Assembly: GCA_002737705.1 (NCBI GenBank)
Contig: NSIM01000004.1
Coordinates: 1 to 64,000 of the forward strand
Origin: Flavobacteriales bacterium
GTDB taxonomy: Bacteria; Bacteroidota; Bacteroidia; NS11-12g; UBA955
Length of the DNA stretch: 64,000 bases
Direction: 5' to 3'
In this document: in pieces, positions 19,179 through 29,936 of the stretch
How positions within the stretch are numbered: position 1 is the stretch's first letter
How the letters are laid out: each line of letters begins with the position of its first letter
Translations under genes and position numbers: made by a program
The notes under the pieces: model-generated
What the model was told of the DNA's origin: nothing
The model's input: the letters and a program-made list of their open reading frames with translations, nothing else
Database searches by the model: none

Positions 19179-20474
19179 GTGAATATTCTCTTGCTTGGCT
19201 CGGGTGGACGTGAACATGCTTTTGCATTAAAAATACATGGGTGTATTGGCCTTGAATCCTTATATATCTCACCTGGGAATCCTGGGACTGCCGAATTTGG
19301 AACCAATGTTACGCTGGATCTTACAGATTTTTCTGCTGTGTATGCTTTTTGTAAGGAGAAAAATATTTCTTTGGTAGTACCCGGCAATGAAGTTCCTTTG
19401 GTTGCTGGAATAACAGATTATTTAACGCTGGAAGCAAAAAAAGACGGGTTTACATTGGGTGTTTCAGGTCCTAGCACTTGGTGTGCCCAACTCGAGGGAT
19501 CTAAAGAGTTTTCCAAAGAATTCATGTTTCGCCACGCGATTCCAACCGCTAGATATGCTTCTTTTTGCCAGGGACAAATGGACGAAGCAAAACTTTTTTT
19601 GCATACGCTAACCCCACCTTATGTGTTAAAAGCCGATGGTTTGGCTGCAGGAAAAGGGGTTATAATTACCCATTCCTTCCAAGAGGCCTGCGAAACGCTT
19701 GAAAGCATGACGAATCTCACGCTGTTTGGAAAGGCGGGTGCGCGGGTGGTAATTGAAGAATTTTTACAGGGAATTGAATTGAGTGTCTTTGCCATTAGCG
19801 ATGGTGACACATGGCAGGTATTGGCTTCGGCGAAAGACTATAAAAGGATCTTTGATAACGACCTGGGATTGAATACAGGCGGAATGGGCGCGATTTCTCC
19901 TGTGCCTTTTGCCGACAAGGAATTTATGGAAAAAGTCAAATCTCGTATTTTAATACCCTCTTTTGAAGGTTTGAAGGCAGAAGGTCATCCCTATACAGGC
20001 TTTTTGTTTGTGGGATTGATGAATGTCGGTGGTGATCCCTTTGTTATTGAATACAATGTGCGCATGGGAGACCCAGAAACAGAAGCCATTTTCCCTCGCC
20101 TCAAAACACCCCTTATAGACATTTTGTATGCGATGGCTTCGAGAGGATTGAATACTATTTCTATCGATTTAGATTCCCGGACTGCAGCCAGTATTTTTTT
20201 GGTTTCAGGAGGTTATCCTGGTGAAATTTGTAAAGGGGAAGTGATCACCTTGCCCCGTTCATTGCCTGAAAAAGACCAATGGATATTTCATGCATCCACT
20301 ACATTAGAAAAGGGTATACTGAAAACCAATGGCGGAAGGGTGATTGCGGTTACTTCTTTGGGTAAAGACATCAAGCATGCGCTTGAACGATCCAATTCAC
20401 TCGCAAATCAGATCAGTTTTAACAATAAATTTAACCGCACTGATATTGGTTTAGACCTCCTATATTTTACCTAA
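19179..20474 (+). CDS. purD: phosphoribosylamine--glycine ligase
   Basis: NILLLGSGGREHAFA; YVLKADGLAAGKGVI; LGLNTGGMGAISP; NVRMGDPETE; GTG start. Confidence 0.96.
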   Translation: MNILLLGSGGREHAFALKIHGCIGLESLYISPGNPGTAEFGTNVTLDLTDFSAVYAFCKEKNISLVVPGNEVPLVAGITDYLTLEAKKDGFTLGVSGPSTWCAQLEGSKEFSKEFMFRHAIPTARYASFCQGQMDEAKLFLHTLTPPYVLKADGLAAGKGVIITHSFQEACETLESMTNLTLFGKAGARVVIEEFLQGIELSVFAISDGDTWQVLASAKDYKRIFDNDLGLNTGGMGAISPVPFADKEFMEKVKSRILIPSFEGLKAEGHPYTGFLFVGLMNVGGDPFVIEYNVRMGDPETEAIFPRLKTPLIDILYAMASRGLNTISIDLDSRTAASIFLVSGGYPGEICKGEVITLPRSLPEKDQWIFHASTTLEKGILKTNGGRVIAVTSLGKDIKHALERSNSLANQISFNNKFNRTDIGLDLLYFT

Positions 20475-20489
20475 AAAAACCTTTTTACA

Positions 20490-21107
20490 ATGAACTCTCC
20501 CAAAAAATATACACTTTACGATCAACTAATTAAAGCCAGATTAAAGACTCCCGGTCAATTATTCGTTGAATATTTTCTCAGGGGCATTTTGGTAGTATTG
20601 CCAATTGCAATTACAATCGGTATTTTAAGCTGGATACTTAAAAGTGTTGGGGGATATTTTGATCTTCAAAAACTCGGCTTTGGCACCATCATTTTATATG
20701 CTTTGGGTGTTGTTGCATCCATTATTCTTATAGGTTTTATTACAAGGGGGGTCTTCGTGCAACAGCTATTGGGATTTTTTGAAGGTCTCATTGACAGGGC
20801 TCCAGGACTTAATTTTATTTTTGGAACCACAAAAGACATGACGGAAGCGTTTGTGGGTGAAAAAAAGAAATTTACAAAACCTGTGGTGGTAGAAATTGAA
20901 GCAGGTGTCTACAAAATTGGATTTCTCACGCAAGAGAAAATGGATATGCTCAATTTACCCGATTGCTGTACTGTTTATTTGCCCTACAGTTATACGTTCA
21001 CGGGAGAAATAGTGATTGTGCAGAAATCAAAGGTTCACAGCATCTCTATAGAAAGTGGCACTGTTACCAAGTTTGTTCTGAGTGGTGGCGCTACAAACAT
21101 TAAATAG
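20490..21107 (+). CDS. DUF502 domain-containing membrane protein
   Basis: YFLRGILVVLPIAITIGILSWI...; PGLNFIFGTTKDMTEAF; GFLTQ. Confidence 0.85.
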   Translation: MNSPKKYTLYDQLIKARLKTPGQLFVEYFLRGILVVLPIAITIGILSWILKSVGGYFDLQKLGFGTIILYALGVVASIILIGFITRGVFVQQLLGFFEGLIDRAPGLNFIFGTTKDMTEAFVGEKKKFTKPVVVEIEAGVYKIGFLTQEKMDMLNLPDCCTVYLPYSYTFTGEIVIVQKSKVHSISIESGTVTKFVLSGGATNIK

Positions 21108-21178
21108 TTCTTTTTTGGGGATAATTTTTAGGGGTGATTCACATTGTAGTAGGGGTTTAAGGAGTTAATTCGCATACT

Positions 21179-21889
21179 ATGTTGTCTACTATGTTAACAC
21201 TACTTCAAACTGCGGGTGTTCCGCTAGATTCTGCCGCCATCAAAGTCGCCAAAGATGCCGCCATGCACGTCTCCGTTCCGGTATTGGAAATGATGGGCAA
21301 TGGAGGGTTTGTGATGTATTTACTTGCCGGTTGTTTACTTTTGTCGATTTACTTTATTGTAGAACGGTTTATCTACATTCGAAATCGCGCAAAAATGGAT
21401 CCCAATTTATTGGCTGTGGTGAAAGACAATTTGAAAGAAAATCGAGAAGAGGCGGCATTGGCATACTGTCAACGCATCCCCACTGCCCAAGCACAGGTAA
21501 TGGCGACGGGTCTTAATTTTTTGGGAAGCAATATGCGGGAAATTGAAAGCGCAATGGAAACACGAGCCAATGTTGAACTTAGCGCCATGGAAGGAAATTT
21601 GGGATACCTCAGTCTTGTTGCACGGATCGCACCAATGTTGGGATTTGTTGGCACAATTTGGGGTGTGATTAATATTTTTTATACCATCTCCCAGACCAAT
21701 GGTCTCGAAATTGGTGGCATTGCAGAAGGATTATACATAAAAATGGTTACAAGTTTTGCGGGTTTATTGGTCGGCATTATTTCATTCATTGGTTATCAAT
21801 TGTTTGTGCGCAAAGTCGATCGTTTTGCTGAACGTTTGCAAGAACAAAGCTTAAGCTTGTTGGAAGTACTTAATAAAGCAAATCACTAA
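21179..21889 (+). CDS. exbB: MotA/TolQ/ExbB proton channel family protein
   Basis: LSLVARIAPMLGFVGTIWGVINIFYTIS; GIAEGLYIKMVTSFAGLLVGIISFIGYQ. Confidence 0.9.
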   Translation: MLSTMLTLLQTAGVPLDSAAIKVAKDAAMHVSVPVLEMMGNGGFVMYLLAGCLLLSIYFIVERFIYIRNRAKMDPNLLAVVKDNLKENREEAALAYCQRIPTAQAQVMATGLNFLGSNMREIESAMETRANVELSAMEGNLGYLSLVARIAPMLGFVGTIWGVINIFYTISQTNGLEIGGIAEGLYIKMVTSFAGLLVGIISFIGYQLFVRKVDRFAERLQEQSLSLLEVLNKANH

Positions 21890-21892
21890 TTT

Positions 21893-22339
21893 ATGAAAAT
21901 CGGCAGACGCAGGCGAGAGGGAGCCGAAGTTGAAGCTTCATCTATGAATGACATCATGTTTTTTTTGATGTTGTTTTTCTTAATAGCCAGTACTTTAGCC
22001 AATCCCAATGTAATTAGCATCATGCTGCCCAAGGCCTCAACTACAAACCAAATCCAAACCAAAACATTGCCGCTAACGGTTAAGTTAGAGAACAAAGGAA
22101 CCGCGCAAGAAGAATTGGGTATTTACATTGAGAAAAATAGAATTCCCTTTGAAGAATTGCACGATCGATTGGAAGCTGAAAAAATAAAATATACCAGTAC
22201 AGAGGGGCAAGAAAGTGGGTTAAATGTAGTGCTAAGATTAGACAAAGACCTCCGGGTTCAAGACATGGTTGATGTGATGCAGGTGGGCGCCAATTTGGGA
22301 ATCAAGATGGTATTGGCTACCGATAAATCAAAAAGATAA
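21893..22339 (+). CDS. exbD: ExbD/TolR biopolymer transport protein
   Basis: EASSMNDIMFFLMLFFLIAST...VISIMLPKAS. Confidence 0.9.
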   Translation: MKIGRRRREGAEVEASSMNDIMFFLMLFFLIASTLANPNVISIMLPKASTTNQIQTKTLPLTVKLENKGTAQEELGIYIEKNRIPFEELHDRLEAEKIKYTSTEGQESGLNVVLRLDKDLRVQDMVDVMQVGANLGIKMVLATDKSKR

Positions 22340-23721
22340 TGAAAGCATTGCTTTTGGGATTATCGGCTTTTGGGCTGCTAATACCCAATATTGCAATGGC
22401 TCAGTCTGATTCAATGATGGCTGTGGACACAACCCATACCCCTGTTCTAAACGATTCATTGAAGAACGATTCTAATACTGTCTTAAAAGAGATTTCTACA
22501 ATACCCTTGTTCAATACTTTTTATCCACTTAGAATCAACCAAGAATCAGAATGGGGGATGCACGTATTGGGTGGCTTTGTGTTGCCCCACCATTCCGATA
22601 TGATGGCCCTGTATAGGCATATTGGAGGCTTGGGTATACGGTACAGAGCAGCGATGAAAGAGTCCAATTTTTCAGGAAACGATTTTGATAAAATATCCCA
22701 TGGATATGCCTTTAATTTTTTGAATTTGGGTAGCCGTGTAGCAGGCTATGGTATTGGTATTTCGAGCATGTTAATGATTCAATCTAGGCGTCATAATTAT
22801 TGGTTGGTTGGCATGGGGTTGGGGTATTTGTCTCAGAAGTTTGATGCATTAGACAATCCACGTAATGTTGCAATTGGCAGTCATTACAACGGAACAATGC
22901 AGTTGGGTTATCATTGGGAATTTTCTCATCTGCTCAGGGTTAAAACCCAGTGTATACGAGAAAAAATATCGGCCGCAAAGTACGCCTCATTGAACTCCGT
23001 CCCGATTCGTCATGTATGGAAATTGAATGCAGAACTTGGATTGATCCATTTTTCCAATGCAAATTGGAGGCAGCCCAATTTTGGTATAAATCTTCCATAT
23101 TTGTCATTTGGAATCAAACGCGCATTGGTTCATAGCTATTATCACTTGCCCAATGAGTTCAATAAATCTGGTGTTCAAACCACACAAATTGAAGACTTTG
23201 ACCGGGTTAAAGTATTGGGTTGGAAACATCCAAATACATACCAAAAACGTCTGCCTACTCATAAAAATTCTTTTTTTATCCATACCCTTGGATTGCGTTT
23301 TGGAAGACGTCAAATTGAAATAGACCAGAGAAAGACGTTCACAAATACAATAATAGAATATATGGCAGACCGAGTGAAACCTTTCTCCACTCACCAATGG
23401 CGAATGGGATCAGTTGTTTTTATAGATCCCTCCTATCCCTATACCAAATTTGACCAAACAAAGCCTTTGCAAAATCCCAAGCGCCCCATTGATAATCTTG
23501 AAATTGCCATTGCGGGTGGGCGTAAATGGATTTTTGGAGACTGGGGAATTATTACAGATATAGGATTGTATTTGTACCGACCCAATACGACCAAAAGACG
23601 CTATTTTGAAGCTATAGGAATTAGTTACCAAGCATCGCCACATATTCAAATTGTTGGTCGGTTAAAAATCCATCTCACTACCGCTGATTATATGGAATGG
23701 GGCCTAGGATATACATTGTAA
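22339..23721 (+). CDS. PagL-like acyloxyacyl hydrolase/lipid A deacylase outer-membrane protein
   Basis: signal peptide; GLIHFSNANWRQPNFGINLPYLSFGIK resembles the PagL H-S active-site segment; TAATG overlap with exbD. Confidence 0.72.
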   Translation: MKALLLGLSAFGLLIPNIAMAQSDSMMAVDTTHTPVLNDSLKNDSNTVLKEISTIPLFNTFYPLRINQESEWGMHVLGGFVLPHHSDMMALYRHIGGLGIRYRAAMKESNFSGNDFDKISHGYAFNFLNLGSRVAGYGIGISSMLMIQSRRHNYWLVGMGLGYLSQKFDALDNPRNVAIGSHYNGTMQLGYHWEFSHLLRVKTQCIREKISAAKYASLNSVPIRHVWKLNAELGLIHFSNANWRQPNFGINLPYLSFGIKRALVHSYYHLPNEFNKSGVQTTQIEDFDRVKVLGWKHPNTYQKRLPTHKNSFFIHTLGLRFGRRQIEIDQRKTFTNTIIEYMADRVKPFSTHQWRMGSVVFIDPSYPYTKFDQTKPLQNPKRPIDNLEIAIAGGRKWIFGDWGIITDIGLYLYRPNTTKRRYFEAIGISYQASPHIQIVGRLKIHLTTADYMEWGLGYTL

Positions 23722-23847
23722 TTGGCCCTACAGGGTAATATTCATTTCCAATCAGTATTGGACACAATGAGAACTTCAGGCCCAACTTCCATTACTTTGT
23801 GTATCCATAACAGATCCTTGTGGCACAATCACAATTTTCAAAATTTC

Positions 23848-25161
23848 TTACAACGCGGCATTGCCCTCTAAATACCGAAAATACAATCCAACCGAAAAAA
23901 GAAACCATTTTTTATAAAAATCATAACTTGGTTCTATTCGGAATTCCATGCGCATTTTTTCTGAAAACAAATTTTTTGCCAGGGTATACCTTGCCGTAAA
24001 CAATTGTCGATTAATGGCATAATAGGAAGGGTTTTCGTAATTTACACATTGGTAAATAGGGGCGCCCAAGGGTGTTGAAAATCGATTTGCAGTGACACTG
24101 CTCAGAACCAATTGCTGGTTTTTAGCCAAACGGATTCCAAAATTTAACAGTATTGCTGAACCTGTCTTGAAGGATACATTTTTTTGTCCGGAATCGGCAA
24201 TGATATCTTTTGCAGAAAAATCCTGGTGAAAAAAATACAAACCTTCAAAAAAAACATTCTTGTTTTCAGTGATTTTAATGCCACCACCCCAAACAAAACG
24301 ATTGCCAATGGCCTGTTGTTTGACAAATCCCTCACCCCCTTTGTGCATAAGCAAAGCAAATCCTTTAAAATGCATATTTCGCTTTGCTGAATTGGCTTTT
24401 AATACTCGAAATTCTATGCGGTTTCCAAATGATATGATTTCTTGCCTGCCTGAGGAAATATCCATACGTTGTCGCCATTCTATCCAATTTTCTGAAGATA
24501 GATGGGGGGTTTCGCGCGTGAATTGCAATCCATATTCAATGGGGGTTTTTAATGCCAAATCATAGTTAATTAATAGATCAGGCAGGAGATGTTGGGTTTG
24601 TGAATGAATATTCCCTGCAATGAAACTGCGGCCACCCTTATTCCAATAAAAGTTGATAATAGGCCGAAAAACGGGCTTAGATTCCCAACCACCAAACTCG
24701 TATTGTACCAATCCACCCAATCGAATACCCATGCTTACTCGCTGTGGCAATGGCGTATATTTTAGGCTAGTAATACTATCCATGTCTCCAGCAATGCTTT
24801 TTTGTGGCTCGGTAATGCTTGGATAGTTTCCCAATCCAAGGGCATTTGGTGTCGGCACATTGGGGTTATCGGCATCTTCTGCAACAATTTTGATGGATAT
24901 CTGATACCAAATACGTGAACCAAAAAAAGTTTGTCCAGGATTGATTTTTTGGAGGTATTCATTGTCTTTGGTATACTGTAAAAAACCAAATCCCTGTTTT
25001 GACTCATTAATATCTGGGGATACTTTCGATTCTTTGTTTGTATAAGGCCGGCCGCTAAAAATGGCATTGTCTAATTGGGCGTTACACGCATTGCTCCAAA
25101 CTGCAAGGGCCAAGAAAAAAATAAAACAGAATGTATGTATGGTGTTTTTATTGCCAAGCAT
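23848..25161 (-). CDS. hypothetical outer-membrane beta-barrel protein
   Basis: signal peptide and alternating aromatic/polar strands; C-terminus WFLFSVGLYFRYLEGNAAL. Confidence 0.6.
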   Translation of the reverse strand: MLGNKNTIHTFCFIFFLALAVWSNACNAQLDNAIFSGRPYTNKESKVSPDINESKQGFGFLQYTKDNEYLQKINPGQTFFGSRIWYQISIKIVAEDADNPNVPTPNALGLGNYPSITEPQKSIAGDMDSITSLKYTPLPQRVSMGIRLGGLVQYEFGGWESKPVFRPIINFYWNKGGRSFIAGNIHSQTQHLLPDLLINYDLALKTPIEYGLQFTRETPHLSSENWIEWRQRMDISSGRQEIISFGNRIEFRVLKANSAKRNMHFKGFALLMHKGGEGFVKQQAIGNRFVWGGGIKITENKNVFFEGLYFFHQDFSAKDIIADSGQKNVSFKTGSAILLNFGIRLAKNQQLVLSSVTANRFSTPLGAPIYQCVNYENPSYYAINRQLFTARYTLAKNLFSEKMRMEFRIEPSYDFYKKWFLFSVGLYFRYLEGNAAL

Positions 25162-25173
25162 GGTGCAAGTTCG

Positions 25174-27126
25174 TCAATAACCGCGAATTTTTCTGTATTC
25201 GCGTCTCGCATCTACAATGTATACACTGCTTCCATAAGTTTCTATGAGTTTTTCGAACCGCTCCATCGCTTTTGAAGAATCATTGAGTTTATATGCATAT
25301 AAGAGTCCGAGCTTGTATAGCGCATTGTCAGCCAAAATGTCAAAATTATAGGCTATACTCAAGGTTTCTAGCAAGGAAGCCGCTTCTACATAATTTTTCG
25401 TTGTCTCTTTAATTCTGGCTCGAATAAAAAGAATTTCATCCGACAAGGCATGCCCGGGGAATGAAACATTGATACTATCCAGGTATAAAAAAGCTGTTTT
25501 GAAATGATGTTGTTTTTCGGCCAATAAAGCTTTCCCATACCAATTAAGCGCGAGATAATTGCTGTCAATTCCTAAATTATCGATAATAACGAGTGCCAAT
25601 TCCATGGCGTCATTTGAAATCAGTTGTGTGGTTGCGCTTTTTAGTACGTCCAATTGCATGCTAGCCCAATCAAAATCTCCCCGATAAAAACTGAGTTCGG
25701 CGCGTTTAAATTTTGCAAATTGTCCAAGTTCTTCTTCCTTGAAGTCTTTTTCCACTTGCGCATACAATAGTTCAGATGTCCACACATCACCAGCGGCAAG
25801 CAAAATATCACCCAGGGCAATTTTTACATTTGCAGTGGCTGTTTTTTTAAGTACGTATGGAAAAGAGGATCGCTCATTGCTGCCCGGATCTATTTTTGAT
25901 GTTCCCAGCGATGGATTACTCTCTCCTGCCAAATACCTTCTTAATAATTGCTCGGCCATATCAAATCCTGTTACGATACCAGATGCTGTTTTGGAAGTAA
26001 ACAAACTGTCGTTTTGCGCATACAGTGTTGCCAATTTAATGGCTATGGGAATGGTAGCCTCTTGGGGACCATTCTCTTTTTCAAATTTTGTCATCTGGGT
26101 TTTTAGATCGACTATTTCTGCAATACTGGCTGTATTGCTTGAGTAGTAATCGTACTTGGTTTCTATCAACATCGCCTGGCATTGCAGCCAATTAAAACCC
26201 GTTTCTCCCAAGGAAACACAATATTCAAAACATTGAATGGCCACTAGATATGCCTTATTTGAAATACAAATACCCCCCAATTCAAAAACGCGACTGCCAT
26301 TTTCTTTCAGTCGTTTGTCAAGAGACCGGGTGTATAAAAACGCGCTGCTCCAATTCTCTTGCTTTATAAAAGTCCATTTGAGTCCTTCAGAGAGAGCCGT
26401 TATTTCTGGGTTTTCCTGAATCTGTTCTATTAATATGCGCTGAAAAACAATAAAATCTATGCTGTCAGTAATATGAATTTCCAAAATTGGCTTTATACTT
26501 TCAAATGGCAAGCCATTGTATATCATCATATTACTATATTCCCCCAATCCACTCATCCTGTCTCCCGTTTCCATGTATAAAAATGCCAATTGGTTGGATA
26601 TCTCGGGTATATTTTCAAAAACCAAATCTGCTTGTTCCAATGTTTTAATAGCAAATTCTTTGAGTTGATGTTCATCAAAACGCTTGGAAACAAAAAGGTG
26701 TGCATTGGCATCCGGCCTAATTTTTTCGAGTATTAGGTTCAGTAATTCTTGGCTTCGTTCTGCATACTTTTTGTCGAGGTTGGAGCTAGGGAATGTGGTA
26801 TTAACCCAACATTCGTCAATGACATAAGGCAAAGGGCGCGTTGATTTTTTTATTCTTTTTTTTATGAATTTAATGGCTTTTTCTTGCTCGTTTAGGACTA
26901 CGAGACAGCGTAAATATCTCTGGTAACTTGTTTCGTCATCGGGGTTTGTTTCGACAATGTCTTCAAAAAATAAAACAGCTTTTGCAAATTCTTTTTGCTC
27001 AAAAAGAAGGTTCGCAAGCATTGTATTGCTTTGTGGGGAATTGTCTGATTTTTGACCCCAACCCTCGATGCAGAGGGTTGCCAACAAACACACAATAAAA
27101 TACCGATGCCAGAATTTACGAAGCAT
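25174..27126 (-). CDS. secreted tetratricopeptide-repeat protein
   Basis: signal peptide; TPR-like repeats (LLFEQKEFAKAVLFFEDIVETNPDDETSYQRYLRCL...). Confidence 0.75.
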   Translation of the reverse strand: MLRKFWHRYFIVCLLATLCIEGWGQKSDNSPQSNTMLANLLFEQKEFAKAVLFFEDIVETNPDDETSYQRYLRCLVVLNEQEKAIKFIKKRIKKSTRPLPYVIDECWVNTTFPSSNLDKKYAERSQELLNLILEKIRPDANAHLFVSKRFDEHQLKEFAIKTLEQADLVFENIPEISNQLAFLYMETGDRMSGLGEYSNMMIYNGLPFESIKPILEIHITDSIDFIVFQRILIEQIQENPEITALSEGLKWTFIKQENWSSAFLYTRSLDKRLKENGSRVFELGGICISNKAYLVAIQCFEYCVSLGETGFNWLQCQAMLIETKYDYYSSNTASIAEIVDLKTQMTKFEKENGPQEATIPIAIKLATLYAQNDSLFTSKTASGIVTGFDMAEQLLRRYLAGESNPSLGTSKIDPGSNERSSFPYVLKKTATANVKIALGDILLAAGDVWTSELLYAQVEKDFKEEELGQFAKFKRAELSFYRGDFDWASMQLDVLKSATTQLISNDAMELALVIIDNLGIDSNYLALNWYGKALLAEKQHHFKTAFLYLDSINVSFPGHALSDEILFIRARIKETTKNYVEAASLLETLSIAYNFDILADNALYKLGLLYAYKLNDSSKAMERFEKLIETYGSSVYIVDARREYRKIRGY

Positions 27127-27134
27127 ATTGCAAT

Positions 27135-29033
27135 TTACGCCGTTCCAAAGAATTCCAAAGGATCAATTTGTTGGTCTACCATTCGGCGGTAATGACCGCC
27201 CTGTAATTTCATTAATGCAGAATGATTGCCTTTTTCGATAATAGCACCCTCTTTTACTACAGCGATAATATTGGCATGACGAATCGTACTGAGGCGATGC
27301 GCTATAACAATGGATGTCCGATTTTTCATCAAATTTCGTAGGGCATTTTGGACTTGTATTTCGCTTTCCGAATCAAGGGCGCTCGTTGCTTCGTCCAGAA
27401 TAAGCACTTTTGGATTGCGCAAAATAGCCCTTGCAATCGCGACGCGTTGTTTTTGACCCCCAGAAAGTCTGAGCCCTCTATCACCAACCAGGGTTTCGTA
27501 TTTTTCTGGAAATGATTCAATGAAATCTTTGGCATTTGCTTGTTCTGCTGCTGATTTTATTTCTGAAGGGCTGGCGTCGGGTTTCCCGTAACGAATATTA
27601 TCGTAAATAGATCCACCAAAAAGCATGACATCTTGCGGAACCAAAGCAAATGCTTCTCGGTATTCCTGTAAATTAAATTGTGTTATATCCGTATCACCCA
27701 AGAGAATTTTCCCTCGAGTGGGTTGATAAAATTGGTAAAGCAAATTGGCAATGGTTGATTTTCCTGAGCCAGATGGACCCACCAGGGCGAGCACGTCTCC
27801 AGGATTCACACACAGAGAAATTTCTTTGAGTACAGTAGATTCGGGTCTTGATGGGTATGCAAAGCAAATTTCTTGAAAGTACATAGCACTTTGCCAATTG
27901 GGGTGAGGGGATAATATGTGTGCTACTGTCTTTGTGGATTGGATATTTTTATGAGCTGATGGTGGATTGTGGGTCTTGGAAATCTTCAGTGCTTCTCCTG
28001 GCATATCGATGATATCGAGCACACTTTCTATACTTCCCAATGTTTTTTGAAGCTGCACAAATTGTTCGGCCATTCCCCCGATGCTCGTACCCACAAAAGC
28101 GGTAAGAATCATAAAATTAAACAACTCTCCTACGGCCATTTCTCCCGACTGTACCAAACCCAATCCTTGATAAATGAGCCACACTATGGCTCCAAACATA
28201 CAAATAATAATGAAGGAGCTAAAGGTTCCACGCCAATAGCCTCGTGAAATTGAATTGTGCTTAAGATGTAGTGCGTTTTTCCGGTAGCGTTCATTCTCAA
28301 ATTCTTCATTCGTAAATGATTTTACCGACACAATACCACTGAGTGATTCTTCCACAATGACGCTATTTGCCGCAGTAATATCCTGCACAGCTTTTGATTT
28401 TTTTCGAATAAACCGTCCAAATAATAGCGCAAAAACAATAATTGCAGGAAGTGTTGCCAGCATCATCACTGCCAGTTTACTCGAACCTACAAACAACACT
28501 ATAATGCCTCCCACAAGAATCAAAATTTGCCGAATAAACATCGCCAAATTCGTCGTAAATGCATCTTGAATTTGCGCAATATCTGCCGAAAATCTGCTGA
28601 GGAGCTCTCCGACTCTATTTTGGTTGTGAAACGACATATTCTGCCGAATTACTGCAGCAAACAAATCGGTTCGCAAGCCAAAAGTCATGTCTTCAGTAAC
28701 CCTCACATATATGGCAATTCGAGCAAAGCTAAAGACTGCTTGAATGATAAAAAGATATACAAAATAGCCAGCAATTTTTTCCAGTGCACTTGTGTCTGGT
28801 GCTTTGGAAATACCCTTTCCATTGTATATAAATGCACCATCCATTAATTGGCCGAGCAATTGGGGAAACGCCAAGGATGCCCCTGCTGAAATTGCCAGAA
28901 ACAAGGTACCAAGCAGAAACCACCACCGGTTGCTGCCCGACATATACTTAAATAGGCGGATCGATTTTTTGAGCGTAGCCATAGACAACTTCGCCTTTGG
29001 TATATCGCGATCGGATTGATGGCGTGATGACAT
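27135..29033 (-). CDS. ABC transporter, fused permease/ATPase (ABCB/exporter type)
   Basis: Walker A GPSGSGKST; LSGGQKQRVAIARAIL; Walker B VLILDEATSALD; N-terminal six-TM domain. Confidence 0.93.
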   Translation of the reverse strand: MSSRHQSDRDIPKAKLSMATLKKSIRLFKYMSGSNRWWFLLGTLFLAISAGASLAFPQLLGQLMDGAFIYNGKGISKAPDTSALEKIAGYFVYLFIIQAVFSFARIAIYVRVTEDMTFGLRTDLFAAVIRQNMSFHNQNRVGELLSRFSADIAQIQDAFTTNLAMFIRQILILVGGIIVLFVGSSKLAVMMLATLPAIIVFALLFGRFIRKKSKAVQDITAANSVIVEESLSGIVSVKSFTNEEFENERYRKNALHLKHNSISRGYWRGTFSSFIIICMFGAIVWLIYQGLGLVQSGEMAVGELFNFMILTAFVGTSIGGMAEQFVQLQKTLGSIESVLDIIDMPGEALKISKTHNPPSAHKNIQSTKTVAHILSPHPNWQSAMYFQEICFAYPSRPESTVLKEISLCVNPGDVLALVGPSGSGKSTIANLLYQFYQPTRGKILLGDTDITQFNLQEYREAFALVPQDVMLFGGSIYDNIRYGKPDASPSEIKSAAEQANAKDFIESFPEKYETLVGDRGLRLSGGQKQRVAIARAILRNPKVLILDEATSALDSESEIQVQNALRNLMKNRTSIVIAHRLSTIRHANIIAVVKEGAIIEKGNHSALMKLQGGHYRRMVDQQIDPLEFFGTA

Positions 29034-29126
29034 GCTTGCAAAGTTCTGCGTTTTTAATGATAGAGTTAAGGGTATTTATACAAATGTGGGTTTTAGGCAT
29101 ATGATACGGGCAAAAAAGGTGCAGCA

Positions 29127-29870
29127 GTGAAACGTAAACATTCTCAGAATACTGGAAATCAAGGCACACCATTCGTTAAGGGAATGCAAACATTTGCCTC
29201 GAATACCCTAGATTTTTTGTTTCCGCGTTCCTGTGTTGTTTGTGGCGATCTATTGCTAAAAAAGGAGATGGAGGTCTGTTGGTCGTGTTGGAGCGAACTG
29301 CCCTTTTCACTCCATGGATATGGTCCAGACAATCCTTTGGCCAAGTCACTTTTTGGTCGAATTGCCCTTCATGGTGCCTATTATTTTTTGCTTTACGAAC
29401 GCGGTGCTTCAGTGTCTAAGGTACTCAAGGCAATTAAATATGAAGGGGCAAAAACCATGGCATTTAGGTTGGGTGAAGAAATCGGAAGAAAATTACTAAA
29501 ATCCAATATTACGGGCCCATTCTCCCACTTAATTCCTATTCCAATGCACCCCAAAAAAGAAAAAATACGGGGGTATAATCCAGCCTGTATTTTGGCACAG
29601 GGAATTTCTAAAAGTATGGGTATCCCCGTGGTAGAAAATTTTTTGGTCAAGGGCAAGGAAACAAGCTCACAAACCCTTCGGGGTCGTCTAGATCGTTGGT
29701 ATCAGACTGAAGGGAATTTTGAGTGCAATTTCAAAGGCGAAAAATTTACACATCCTGTCTTGGTAGACGACGTATTTACAACCGGTGCAACTATTGAACG
29801 CTGTCTAGAAGCCCTTTATTTGGTATCTTTTCCAAAGGCTTCTGTAATAAGTTTGGCGCTTACTGTATAA
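29127..29870 (+). CDS. ComF family phosphoribosyltransferase-like protein
   Basis: Cys motifs CVVCGDLL/CWSCW; HPVLVDDVFTTGATIERC. Confidence 0.88.
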   Translation: MKRKHSQNTGNQGTPFVKGMQTFASNTLDFLFPRSCVVCGDLLLKKEMEVCWSCWSELPFSLHGYGPDNPLAKSLFGRIALHGAYYFLLYERGASVSKVLKAIKYEGAKTMAFRLGEEIGRKLLKSNITGPFSHLIPIPMHPKKEKIRGYNPACILAQGISKSMGIPVVENFLVKGKETSSQTLRGRLDRWYQTEGNFECNFKGEKFTHPVLVDDVFTTGATIERCLEALYLVSFPKASVISLALTV

Positions 29871-29936
29871 AACATGTTAAAACATTTCATATTTTGTTGC
29901 TGTTTGATTATTTTTGTTGAATATACCCCTTAATAA

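Noticed and set aside
23773-23847. In-frame EILKIVIVPQGSVMDTQSNGSWA after the stop of the 23848-25161 barrel gene
   Set aside because: Only about 23 codons and no homology recognised; too short to call a relic with confidence.
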